From the IMG/VR virus record IMGVR_UViG_3300025138_000425, positions 1-22,006 of that record: DNA of 22,006 nt. The stretch is one strand, 5' to 3'. Shown piece after piece: positions 13,542 to 21,770 of the stretch. The stretch comes from a virus. Position 1 is the first letter of the stretch, and each line of letters starts with the position of its first letter. The notes beneath the pieces were generated by a model. It made no database searches and had not been told where the DNA came from. It saw only the letters and a list, made by a program, of their open reading frames with translations. The position numbers were made by a program, and so were the translations under genes.

Positions 13542-16500
13542 ACTGGTTCTAACTCATCTCTCATATCTATTTTACCTTCGCCAAACTCATCTTCATATAT
13601 AGCAAGACCATATTCATAATGACCAGTATCGTGAATACTAATACCATTTGTTCTTTGTTTATATATTTGTTCTATTATTGTTTTTTTATCTCCTTTTAAT
13701 GATCTAAAAAGTGTCTCTGCCTTTTGTGCTATATCTTGACCAGATGGATATTCTATTTCTAAAACATCAGCCCTCGCTTGTCTTCTTTCATCTTTAATAA
13801 ATTGAGACAGTGCTATTCTTTTTACAACATCATTAGGTAAAGAAGTGTAATCAGGGTTTTGGATGAATGTAGATACATTAGTATCCATTTTTTCACCTAA
13901 TTCTTTTTTAGCTAGATTTGTAAGAGGTTTATTTAGTTTAATACGTGCAGGGCTTAGTTCTGCGTAACTAAAGCGTAAACGATCCAACTCTTCTTGAAGC
14001 AATGTTCTTTCTCGCTCCATAGTTATACCTGTTACAGCTTTTAAAAAGGGATTGACATTTACTACAGGTCCAGATCGTCCAACTGAGTATAAAGGTACAT
14101 CACCTTCATCAATGTCAACTTCTTGTGGAAAAGATCGCATAGATTGTTTAAACGCAAGTTCCACAAGGTCAACATCAGTATTATCAGGAACAATACGATA
14201 CTCTGGACCCATAAACGTGCCAGCTAAATCTTTAAACATACCAGCACCAACGGTAAATGTGTTAAATAAATTTCCTACAGAATTAGCAAATTCTTCTTCA
14301 AATGTTCTCTGTGATGATCCACCTTCTTCAAAGTTAAGTGCTAACTCACTAAAAAAATTAAATGTGTCTAGTCCCAAACCAGCACGTGCTGTTCCGCCTG
14401 TAAAGGCTTTTGCAATATCTCTTGTTGGATATGGTATGTCAACAGCAACTTTATCATTATCGTGAAGTTGTGGTAAATCTACAATTCCAAATAAAGGTTT
14501 TTTATTAGGCCCAGAGTGTCTATATATTAAGTCTGCAAGCATAGCAAAACCCATAAACGGACCTAAGTTTGCCTCTGCATTAATAGTCTTATTAGTTGTT
14601 GGGTCTTTGTATTGATATGGACCAGTTGTTTCATCGCCGAACACTGTTCGTATTCCAAACATTGCAGTAAGAGTTGCAAAACCACCAACTTGTTTTCCCA
14701 TTCTTTCTGCAAAAACATCTGCACTTTCAATCGGTAAAAATTCTTGTGTCCCCTTCTTACCCGCTTTATTAAGTATACCACCAAGATTAAATAAACCAAG
14801 CATAGGCATATGTTCATACATAAATATAAGCTGATTTACTAAGTATCTAGGAAACGGTATACCCACAGTTATTGGTGTTTTAGTAGCCAGTTCAATAAAA
14901 GCGTTAGCACCCGTATTAAAAACACCCTCTTTACCAGCAAATTTACCTGTTTGATAAGTAAAACCCAAGGCCGTTTCCATAGCTTCACCAATAGCTTTAT
15001 CATCTATTTGACTAAATCTACCACTGGCTTTTGCAGATGTTTTTGGGTCTAAATATGCTTCTTTAAAAAATCCTTTTAGGCCACCCTTTTGACCATTAGC
15101 AAATAAATATTTATCAATCTCTCTAGAAAAGATTGCTCTCTTAAACATGTTATCACTCATGGTATTAAGGACATTAAATTTTCTAGCTACACTAATTATA
15201 CCACCTTCTCCACCTGTTAAATCTCCAACATCACCAAGTGATCTAAATAATTCTTTAGCCAAAGGAGTTTTACCAAAACGGGAATCAGTAAATAACATGT
15301 CTAGTGCTTGAGTTTCAAAGCTACTTGTTCCCAGCCACATATCTTTTGCATAAAGAGCCTGACCGCCAGATCGCATTTGAGCCTGACCAAGACGCAATGA
15401 TCTTAATGCTTCGTCAGACATTTGACCTTTAGTTATATCAGATAATGCTTTTACACCACCTATTCCAGCATTAACTAATCCTGCTCCTAAATTATCAAAA
15501 GCATAAACATAATTACGCATCAAACCATTTGTTGTATTACGTGCTGTAGTAGCAAGTTGAACAGTCATCATACCAATACGTGCTTTATTTAAATTTCCCA
15601 AACTAAACCAATTTCTAAATACAGAACCTGACTTAGTTGCAACGCTTGCAGAACCACCATTTCTAACACTTATACGTGAACGAGTAGTAGCATCAGCTAA
15701 ACCATGAAGTCTTTGATCTAAAACAGTCAACTCGTCCAGCATTATTTTCTTTTCTTTTTTAGCTGCCCTACCAAGAGAACCCAACTTAGCACCAGCCTCA
15801 CTATAGTCCTCTGCAATTAAAGCACCAATCTGTGACATGGTAGTGTAGTGTTGTCCTGTAATACGAGCAATCTCTTCCTCTGTTATATGACCGTCAATTA
15901 TACCCCTCGTAATACGAGAGCCTATACGCTCCTCTTTTAAAACTTGCTTTTTTCCTACAACTTGTCTTATTGGTGGCACTTTGTCTAGTATTCTAGCAGC
16001 AGCAACGGCAATATTTTCATGCACCTGTTTATCTAAACCACCAATTATTTTATCTCCATCTCCAAGACCTTCTTTAATTATCTTTCCTGCTTTTAGTTGT
16101 TCTGGAACAGTGTCAGACAACGCAAGTTTAGCAATAAATTTCTTTGCGTCTTTTCTTACTCCTGCAGTTTCTTTTTTTGTGGAGTTTAAAACTTTCTTTG
16201 TTACTTTATGGGCAGTCAAAATAGGTTTCTTTTCTTTAGCAAGAGCAACCTGACGTATTTTTTCTGCGGTATTAGTTGTTAACTCTCTTTTAGTTCCTGT
16301 AGCAAGACCTATTGTTGCAGGTGCAGCGATACTAAGTGCTGTAGCTAAACCAACATTAGTAAAATCAATCTCATCTTTTACATCAGTTTCAACTCGTACT
16401 TGTTCTTGTGCTAAAGCAGTTCCAGCAGCTATTGGTGCGTCAACAGCAGCAGAGCCTATTGCAGTCTTTGCTCCTCCTTTTAGTGCCTGTTTAATACCAA

Positions 16501-16918
16501 ATTTAACACCTTGTTGAGCAGCTAATGCGCCAGCTTTTCCTGCACCAAAAGAAAACATACCTGCATAAGTGGACGGAGCAAATAACACACCCCCCAAGTA
16601 GTCTTGAGCCGCCGCTAAACCAAATTCCGTATCCATCTTATCAAAAGTGTCCATGAGTTTGCCCATGCCTTCTTTTTCTTCATCAGTGGTATCATCACTT
16701 TGGGCATAAAAAAGATCACGTGTTGCCGTGACCTCGTTTACATTTTGATATCGGAAATGTTCTAAAAAACCAGCGTAAACATCTTCTTTGTCCCTAACAT
16801 CATCTGCACTGTAGCCACCTCTCTTAATTAAAAAAGTTCTAGCATCAGACAAAAATTCGTCATTCTGAAGAAGTGAGTCTTTATTTAAATACTTATCTCC
16901 ATAAAGATTATATGACAT
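13532..16918 (-). CDS. Large probable internal virion / DNA ejection protein (1128 residues)
   Basis: This is the last and longest gene of the leftward block. The protein begins 'MSYNLYGDKYLNKDSLL', has an acidic helical region (about 20-100), then a Gly/Ala-rich, membrane-active-looking stretch (about 100-210, for example 'YLGGVLFAPSTYAGMFSFGA'), and a long mixed helical remainder ending 'MRDELEPVIK'. I see no lysozyme or transglycosylase motif. Size, Ala/Gly-rich helices and position after smaller structural genes match the large ejection proteins of T7-like phages (T7 gp16, 1318 residues) and the related core proteins of marine podoviruses, which form a channel through the cell envelope. 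Its start overlaps the stop of the preceding gene (TAATG on the minus strand). Confidence 0.7.
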   Translation of the reverse strand: MSYNLYGDKYLNKDSLLQNDEFLSDARTFLIKRGGYSADDVRDKEDVYAGFLEHFRYQNVNEVTATRDLFYAQSDDTTDEEKEGMGKLMDTFDKMDTEFGLAAAQDYLGGVLFAPSTYAGMFSFGAGKAGALAAQQGVKFGIKQALKGGAKTAIGSAAVDAPIAAGTALAQEQVRVETDVKDEIDFTNVGLATALSIAAPATIGLATGTKRELTTNTAEKIRQVALAKEKKPILTAHKVTKKVLNSTKKETAGVRKDAKKFIAKLALSDTVPEQLKAGKIIKEGLGDGDKIIGGLDKQVHENIAVAAARILDKVPPIRQVVGKKQVLKEERIGSRITRGIIDGHITEEEIARITGQHYTTMSQIGALIAEDYSEAGAKLGSLGRAAKKEKKIMLDELTVLDQRLHGLADATTRSRISVRNGGSASVATKSGSVFRNWFSLGNLNKARIGMMTVQLATTARNTTNGLMRNYVYAFDNLGAGLVNAGIGGVKALSDITKGQMSDEALRSLRLGQAQMRSGGQALYAKDMWLGTSSFETQALDMLFTDSRFGKTPLAKELFRSLGDVGDLTGGEGGIISVARKFNVLNTMSDNMFKRAIFSREIDKYLFANGQKGGLKGFFKEAYLDPKTSAKASGRFSQIDDKAIGEAMETALGFTYQTGKFAGKEGVFNTGANAFIELATKTPITVGIPFPRYLVNQLIFMYEHMPMLGLFNLGGILNKAGKKGTQEFLPIESADVFAERMGKQVGGFATLTAMFGIRTVFGDETTGPYQYKDPTTNKTINAEANLGPFMGFAMLADLIYRHSGPNKKPLFGIVDLPQLHDNDKVAVDIPYPTRDIAKAFTGGTARAGLGLDTFNFFSELALNFEEGGSSQRTFEEEFANSVGNLFNTFTVGAGMFKDLAGTFMGPEYRIVPDNTDVDLVELAFKQSMRSFPQEVDIDEGDVPLYSVGRSGPVVNVNPFLKAVTGITMERERTLLQEELDRLRFSYAELSPARIKLNKPLTNLAKKELGEKMDTNVSTFIQNPDYTSLPNDVVKRIALSQFIKDERRQARADVLEIEYPSGQDIAQKAETLFRSLKGDKKTIIEQIYKQRTNGISIHDTGHYEYGLAIYEDEFGEGKIDMRDELEPVIK

Positions 16919-18345
16919 TATATGTTAAGATACCTTTCAGCTTCTTTTTTAGCAGCTTGTGGTGTGAAACCGTTATTTGTTAAATAGGCTTCTAATTCTG
17001 CTATTGCAGCAGCTTTATCACTAGCAGATGAAGCACTATTATATTTACCTATATGACCTTTAATTATTGTCCCATTAATAGGACCAGTAGGTTGTGTGGC
17101 GTTTGGTCCGGTTTGCTGTTGAGTTACCGACCCTTGCGCGTTGGGTTGAAGTATAATTGTTCCACTGTTTTTAGCTGTACCAGCCAATTTAAAAATGGTT
17201 TCTGGAATTAATTGTTCATTACTCATCATCACAGATGCTGGAACATCTCCCTGTGCTGGAATATACACTAATTTTTTATTTTGTCCTGCTGCTATACGAG
17301 CAAGTACTATAATCTCAATGGTTTCATCTTTATACACACCTTTAGCTTTATCTTTATATGCTCTTGCTATTATGTTTGCATAATAACCACCAGCATTATC
17401 AATAGCCTCTGCTACCTCTGCTTGGTCTGATCTACCAATATAACCACTTCCATTCTCTGCCCACTTACCACCTAAACTATTAGTTGTTGCAAGAACACCT
17501 GACATTTCATTAGTAATTCTTATTATTGTAGGCACAGTAAGTTCTTTGTCTAATCTTGTAGTGGTATCTTGAAGAATTGCATACAGAGCATCAGCTTCAG
17601 AAGCAACTTTTGATGCTTTATCTCTATCTTCAGGATTTGTTGACTTTTCTAGTTGTAATGCACGTACACGCATTCTTTGTATTTCATTAAGTAAATCAGC
17701 CCTTCTACCTAAATCAAACTGATCTATTTCAATACCCAAAGCTGATGGCATATCTTCATCAACAGTAGGTTTAAACTGTCCACCTGCGTCTAGTAATTCA
17801 GCAGAACGTCTAGAAATATCTTCTCCCTTAGTATCTCCTTTAGTGCCAAACATCTTAACTAGACCAACTCTAGAATCAACGTCTTTTATTTCTGGCAATT
17901 CTCTTTTTATAGTTACTAAGTTTGTTAGTTGAGGAACAGTGGCTCTATTTGCGCCAATATCACGCATTGTCATGTTTGCAATTTTATATGCAGGTTGGCC
18001 TGTTTCTTTAGACAGAGTTATTAGTTCTGCAGCCATACTTTTAGCACCAGTAAAAGAATAATTAGTTATAAGAGAGTGCATTAAATCTTCACCCCCTTTA
18101 CCTAGTTGGCCTACAAGTGCGTCAATCTCATTTTCATTTTTATTATATAGCTTATAATACTCTTCATTATATTCATCACCTTTTTCCACACGGCGAGTAA
18201 TTAAATCCTGCGTGGTTTTTTTAGTTAAAGTCAAATCGTCATCAAGTTCATCTGCAACAGACGTGCTGAAACCCGTAACAACACCTTTAGCAAATTCTGA
18301 ATCTTTTATTCCTAGTGCTTTTCCCAAACTGCCTAAAAATGCCAT
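16918..18345 (-). CDS. Probable internal virion protein (475 residues)
   Basis: This 475-residue, mainly helical protein begins 'MAFLGSLGKALGIKDSEFAK' and is preceded by GAGGAG at a good distance. It has a charged helical first half (for example 'DEYNEEYYKLYNKNENEIDA'), a low-complexity Gln/Thr/Pro/Asn linker near residue 400 ('QGSVTQQQTGPNATQPTGP') and a short C-terminal helical unit 'AELEAYLTNNGFTPQAAKKE' resembling a small SAP- or UBA-like fold, though I cannot confirm that. I do not recognise a named family. Lying between the 167-residue protein and the giant ejection protein, it is most likely a virion core component comparable in place to T7 gp15. Confidence in the function is modest; confidence that it is a gene is high. 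Confidence 0.6.
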   Translation of the reverse strand: MAFLGSLGKALGIKDSEFAKGVVTGFSTSVADELDDDLTLTKKTTQDLITRRVEKGDEYNEEYYKLYNKNENEIDALVGQLGKGGEDLMHSLITNYSFTGAKSMAAELITLSKETGQPAYKIANMTMRDIGANRATVPQLTNLVTIKRELPEIKDVDSRVGLVKMFGTKGDTKGEDISRRSAELLDAGGQFKPTVDEDMPSALGIEIDQFDLGRRADLLNEIQRMRVRALQLEKSTNPEDRDKASKVASEADALYAILQDTTTRLDKELTVPTIIRITNEMSGVLATTNSLGGKWAENGSGYIGRSDQAEVAEAIDNAGGYYANIIARAYKDKAKGVYKDETIEIIVLARIAAGQNKKLVYIPAQGDVPASVMMSNEQLIPETIFKLAGTAKNSGTIILQPNAQGSVTQQQTGPNATQPTGPINGTIIKGHIGKYNSASSASDKAAAIAELEAYLTNNGFTPQAAKKEAERYLNI

Positions 18346-18346
18346 A

Positions 18347-18850
18347 CTAATTTCTCCTCGCCATTAATCCAGTAGGTTCTTCTTCTGGTTTAATATCATC
18401 AACGACAATTTCAGACTGTTCGTCCATGTTTATTTTATCTTTATTTCTAATTAATTTTTCGGCAATTCCCGTACCAATTGAATCTGATTGTGTTAATTCA
18501 GCATCATCTTCTAAACCTGTATTATACTTTATACCTGCTTCATCACCAAGAAGCATAAGAGTTTCAATAATCACAGGTAAAACAAGAAGACCTGTATCTA
18601 CAGAATGAGTGCCATCCATTACACCAGCTAATTGTAGTGTGTTGGCAACCGTTGTTAGAGGTATTCCCATTTCCATAACTGGAATCAAAGAATTATTAAA
18701 TGCTGGCAACATCATCCTTTCAAGATAATGTTCAGACACTTCAGTAATAGTTGTTAGACGTGCTGGTTGTTGCCACGGCCTTGCCCCTAATTCATGGGTT
18801 AAAGACATACCGGGAATAGGAGCATCTAATAATCTTTCTTTCTGCATCAT
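18347..18850 (-). CDS. Marine-phage structural-type protein ending GLMARRN
   Basis: This is a 167-residue protein. The opening 'DAPIPGMSLTHELGARPWQQ' followed by 'EVSEHYLERM', the middle 'ANTLQLAGVMDGTHSVDTGL' and the end 'EEEPTGLMARRN' match a small family I recall from marine phage structural regions, where members begin with P-I-P-G-x-S-L-T and end in G-L-M-A-R-R. Its role is not established; in such genomes it sits among virion or internal-core genes, as here. The centre holds a hydrophobic helix ('LLVLPVIIETLMLLGDEAGI'), which may be buried rather than membrane-spanning. The start overlaps the previous stop as ATGA. Confidence 0.7.
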   Translation of the reverse strand: MMQKERLLDAPIPGMSLTHELGARPWQQPARLTTITEVSEHYLERMMLPAFNNSLIPVMEMGIPLTTVANTLQLAGVMDGTHSVDTGLLVLPVIIETLMLLGDEAGIKYNTGLEDDAELTQSDSIGTGIAEKLIRNKDKINMDEQSEIVVDDIKPEEEPTGLMARRN

Positions 18851-19056
18851 GTTTCCTGTCTTTTTAATCTTTCTCTACGAATAACATTTCTAATAACCGC
18901 AACTTGATAAGCAGGTTGGCTTTTTAATTTATTAGAAACACCAGAACTTGATTTTGTTCTGTTTAACAAACCAGAAGAAGCAGGTTTTTCCTCTTGTTGT
19001 TTAACTGGTATTTTATCTACACCTAAATATATACTTTTTGCGTTATTGGTTATCAT
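18847..19056 (-). CDS. Small basic protein of the structural block
   Basis: This 69-residue protein begins 'MITNNAKSIYLGVDKIPVKQ', is rich in Ser/Lys in the middle and ends with a strongly basic helix ('VIRNVIRRERLKRQET'). AGGA lies before the start on the minus strand. It is wedged between the repeat-rich 712-residue protein and the GLMARR protein with a 4-nt overlap to the latter, so it is co-translated with virion genes. I do not recognise it. A basic tail could bind DNA or a partner core protein; this is only a suggestion. Confidence 0.65.
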   Translation of the reverse strand: MITNNAKSIYLGVDKIPVKQQEEKPASSGLLNRTKSSSGVSNKLKSQPAYQVAVIRNVIRRERLKRQET

Positions 19057-19065
19057 GTTTATATC

Positions 19066-21204
19066 CTAAAAAATCTTACCAAATCCATGTTGAAGAGCAG
19101 CACTTCCAAGTGTACCGATCAAACTACCAATAGCTGTACCTGCTGCAGAACTGCTTGCCATAGCTTGCACCTCTTTTTTATAATCAGACTCTAACTGTGC
19201 AACAGCTAAAGTAATATTTCTATCCAACTCACTTTCAGCACTTGTCCATGCCCACTCCATAGTGTCAGCATAATAACTCCACAGATTATCGTAGGCAGTT
19301 TTACTAATATCTAAAACAGCATTGGCATTTAGTTCATTAGCCCTGTTAACAGCAAGCGTGTCAGCACTAGCAATCTGTCTACGCCACTGTGCGTTAGACT
19401 GTGCAATTACAAGTTGATTCTGTGCATTAAACTGATCACGTTGATTGTTCATTTCTGCATTAAATCGTTCTACTGTGTTGGCTTGTCCTGCATTAAACTG
19501 TGACTGTGCATTTTGTTGTGTAGCATTAAACTGTGATGTTTGCTGCCCCAAGTTAGCAAAGAATTGATCCACTTGGTTTTGACTCGTAGCATTAAATTGT
19601 GCCGCCGCATTTGTAGCAGCAGCATCTGTAAACATGGATTGTGTGCGTTGTTGTGCTTTAAATAATTCTGTTTGTTGCCGATTAGACAAATTAGCCATGT
19701 CAAGCTGCATAAAGTTAGATGCATTTTGTACTGCACTTTGTTGTCTATTGTTTAAGTTAGATGCATCCATCTGCGCTAGAGCAGCAGCCTCTGCCATTAC
19801 CATACCCTGTGAGTTAGACAGGTTGTTAAGATTCATTGTATTTGCAGCACGAGAGTTTTCTAGCTGCACCTGCTGTTCAGCAGTAAAGTTCATATTTGCT
19901 ATTTCTGAAATACGTGATGCATTCTGTACTCTTGATTGAAAGGCTTGATCAAACTCTTGACCCATAAATGTCGCACGCTGTTGTGCCGCAAGCATAGCAC
20001 GTTGTTGTTTATTTGAAAGGTTCTGCGCCTCAAACTGTGCAATAGTTTGTGCGTCAGCAGAAGCAATAGGTAAAGCAGACTCTAGTGCAGCTTGAACCAT
20101 AGCCTGACCAGCTATAGAAGACGCACCAAGCCCTCTTTGAGCCATCTGTGCCTGTACACCCCTTAATGCACCTGCAGCCCACGCTGGTGGGTTTGTAGCG
20201 TCAAAGTTAGCAGTAAGAGAGGCAAGCTGTCCTTGTACTGTAGCTTGTGTAGATGGTGTAGCCTCTGCAGCTTGCACCTGTTCAGTAAAGGTGGCAGCAG
20301 TCTGTGCGTTAGCTGCGCCAGTAATTAACTCACCAGATTGTATACTACGTTGTACAGGGCTGTTGATTAATGTGGCATTACCTTGTGCTTCAGTTAGATT
20401 GCCTACAGAAGATGCTGTTTGCTGTGCAGCAGTAACTTGTGCGCGAGGATCAGCAACAGCAGTCTGTGCAGCCTGTGTAGCATTCATAGCTGCATCTACA
20501 GCAGGTGCAGCCTGTGCAGCACTAAATGTGTTAGCAGCTTTCTCTTGTTCTGCTATTGATTGTGCTGTCATTGCCATTGCTGTAGGCACTGCAACTGCAC
20601 CTGTAAGTGAGCCAGTACCCTGCTGTACTTCTTGACCCGGACCTGTTGGTGTCATAGCAGCAGTAGTTACACCACCTTCAGGAACTCCGGGTGTAAACAT
20701 ACGTTGCATTGTAGCTTCACCTATAGTTGTTGGGGTATTTGTAGGTGCAGCAGGTGTGGGTGCTGGTTGTGCTGTGCGTGGGTCAGGCATATCAGCAATA
20801 GGAAACTGCTCCATATCGCTTACTTGTTTTTGACTAGGCTGTGGGTCAAAATATCCTTGCTTAACAGTTACACGTGTACCATCAGGTTTATACGCATACT
20901 CACCGCCTGTTATTGGCATAGCTGCTGCGTATGGTCGCATAGAATCTGTAGTTCTAGTTAGCGTTTCGCCCTGTTGTGGTGTGTAAAACTCTGGACCTGC
21001 AGATAAAAGACCACCAGTCTGCATCTTCTTAACCATACCACCTTTAGCCATAGTCTGTGCAGCTTGTACAAAGCCATTCATACGTGCCTTACGTGCTGGG
21101 TCTTGTTCAATATACTGCTGGAATGAATCCATGTTACCAGTATATCCCATTGCCCCTGCAATCTTATTCATTGCTTCAGGTTTAAATGCTTTGAACATCG
21201 CCAT
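19066..21204 (-). CDS. Ala/Gln/Asn-rich virion protein with long hendecad repeat (712 residues)
   Basis: This protein has four visible regions. Residues 1-75 include 'MAKGGMVKKMQTGG', a motif I associate with marine phage core proteins. Residues 75-200 are Pro/Thr-rich and probably unstructured. Residues 200-394 are Ala/Gln/Thr-rich. From about 395 to 636 runs a near-perfect 11-residue repeat, usually starting with Asn (for example 'NLSNRQQTELF', 'NATQQNAQSQF', 'NAGQANTVERF'). A Trp-rich helix ('YDNLWSYYADTMEWAWTS') and a small-residue Gly/Ala tail ('AAGTAIGSLIGTLGSAA') that could insert in membrane close the protein. Position and composition suggest an internal virion or ejection protein forming long helices. 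No enzyme motif is seen. It follows the small membrane protein by 1 nt. Confidence 0.65.
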   Translation of the reverse strand: MAMFKAFKPEAMNKIAGAMGYTGNMDSFQQYIEQDPARKARMNGFVQAAQTMAKGGMVKKMQTGGLLSAGPEFYTPQQGETLTRTTDSMRPYAAAMPITGGEYAYKPDGTRVTVKQGYFDPQPSQKQVSDMEQFPIADMPDPRTAQPAPTPAAPTNTPTTIGEATMQRMFTPGVPEGGVTTAAMTPTGPGQEVQQGTGSLTGAVAVPTAMAMTAQSIAEQEKAANTFSAAQAAPAVDAAMNATQAAQTAVADPRAQVTAAQQTASSVGNLTEAQGNATLINSPVQRSIQSGELITGAANAQTAATFTEQVQAAEATPSTQATVQGQLASLTANFDATNPPAWAAGALRGVQAQMAQRGLGASSIAGQAMVQAALESALPIASADAQTIAQFEAQNLSNKQQRAMLAAQQRATFMGQEFDQAFQSRVQNASRISEIANMNFTAEQQVQLENSRAANTMNLNNLSNSQGMVMAEAAALAQMDASNLNNRQQSAVQNASNFMQLDMANLSNRQQTELFKAQQRTQSMFTDAAATNAAAQFNATSQNQVDQFFANLGQQTSQFNATQQNAQSQFNAGQANTVERFNAEMNNQRDQFNAQNQLVIAQSNAQWRRQIASADTLAVNRANELNANAVLDISKTAYDNLWSYYADTMEWAWTSAESELDRNITLAVAQLESDYKKEVQAMASSSAAGTAIGSLIGTLGSAALQHGFGKIF
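19297..20022 (-). repeat. Coding hendecad repeat, 22 units of 33 nt
   Basis: Residues 395-636 of the 712-residue protein divide without any gap into 22 units of 11 residues. Asn is the first residue in 15 of them (395, 428, 439, 450, 461, 483, 494, 505, 538, 560, 571, 582, 593, 604 and 626). The first half alternates 'NLSN-[KR/S]-QQ' units with variable ones, giving a 22-residue super-period; the second half has 'NA...QF' units. DNA identity between units is only partial, so the repeat is old or under protein-level selection. Confidence 0.85.
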
Positions 21205-21205
21205 A

Positions 21206-21418
21206 TTAATTCATTCCCATAAATACTGTAACGACCATAGCCACTACCATTACTGTGCTACCCATTATCATTGCTTCTAAACGCCACATGCGCTTATCCA
21301 GCCCATCCAGTTTACCGTGTACCAACTCGCGGAACATAGCACATTCTTTTTCGTGGGCGTCAAGTTCCATCTGTACCTTCAGTGCAGGTTCTATAGTTTG
21401 CTCCTGTGCCATTCGCAT
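21206..21418 (-). CDS. Small coiled-coil plus membrane-anchor protein, holin/XhlA-like
   Basis: This 70-residue protein has an amphipathic, probably coiled-coil helix (about 14-48: 'VQMELDAHEKECAMFRELVH', then 'GKLDGLDKRMWRLEAM') and one C-terminal hydrophobic segment (50-69, 'MIMGSTVMVVAMVVTVFMGM'). This layout recalls XhlA-type haemolysin/holin accessory proteins, which work at the inner membrane in lysis. It lies between tail-fibre and core genes. The start could be the first ATG or the third codon (also Met); neither has a strong ribosome site. A holin role is plausible, given that the SleB-like hydrolase lacks a signal peptide, but is inferred from shape only. Confidence 0.6.
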   Translation of the reverse strand: MRMAQEQTIEPALKVQMELDAHEKECAMFRELVHGKLDGLDKRMWRLEAMIMGSTVMVVAMVVTVFMGMN

Positions 21419-21440
21419 TAATTAACATTATCTGTAGGCA

Positions 21441-21770
21441 TTAGGCTAGGTCTCCGTGTGCAATAACATCGTGGTCATAATTTTGATTAGTACCAGATGC
21501 GTTGACTAACTCTACCGCTATAACAGAAGTACTATGCCTATCCGTATGCCGCAATAACGTTTTAGCAGCAGAGGCATCTGTTTCAACCATACCAGATTGA
21601 GCGTAGTGCAAATTAGCAAAAGCATTAGTCAAGCCATAGCTAAAGTCACCGTCACCGTGGTCTGTGGACGCACTCATGTTAAAAGAATCACTTCTTACGG
21701 CGTTAGCTTCACCACCAACCCACGCCTTTGCCACCCCTTGAATTGAGGCTAATTCTGCTGCTCTACTCAT
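21441..21770 (-). CDS. Tail-fibre-like module protein (109 residues)
   Basis: This 109-residue protein begins 'MSRAAELASIQGVAKAWVGG'. It contains the pattern 'VRSDSFNMSASTDHGDGDFS' followed by 'YGLTNAFANLHYAQSG' (about 25-60). This is the beta-rich receptor-tip type unit found at the ends of many marine phage tail fibres, where it usually reads like 'SFNVSS.TD.GTGDYTV.FT.AFANA.YA'. Here it is a separate protein with its own strong ribosome site (GGAGG inside the end of the previous gene), directly after a fibre that ends in an S74-type domain. It may be a fibre-tip adhesin or an assembly partner. Function is inferred from the fold pattern. Confidence 0.65.
   Translation of the reverse strand: MSRAAELASIQGVAKAWVGGEANAVRSDSFNMSASTDHGDGDFSYGLTNAFANLHYAQSGMVETDASAAKTLLRHTDRHSTSVIAVELVNASGTNQNYDHDVIAHGDLA

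Noticed and set aside
20291-20961. Two plus-strand frames opposite the repeat-rich virion gene, rich in Cys/Ala and Cys/Ser
   Set aside because: Their Cys, Ala and Ser richness is the expected reverse reading of Ala/Gln/Thr repeats; there is no domain pattern and no operon context.
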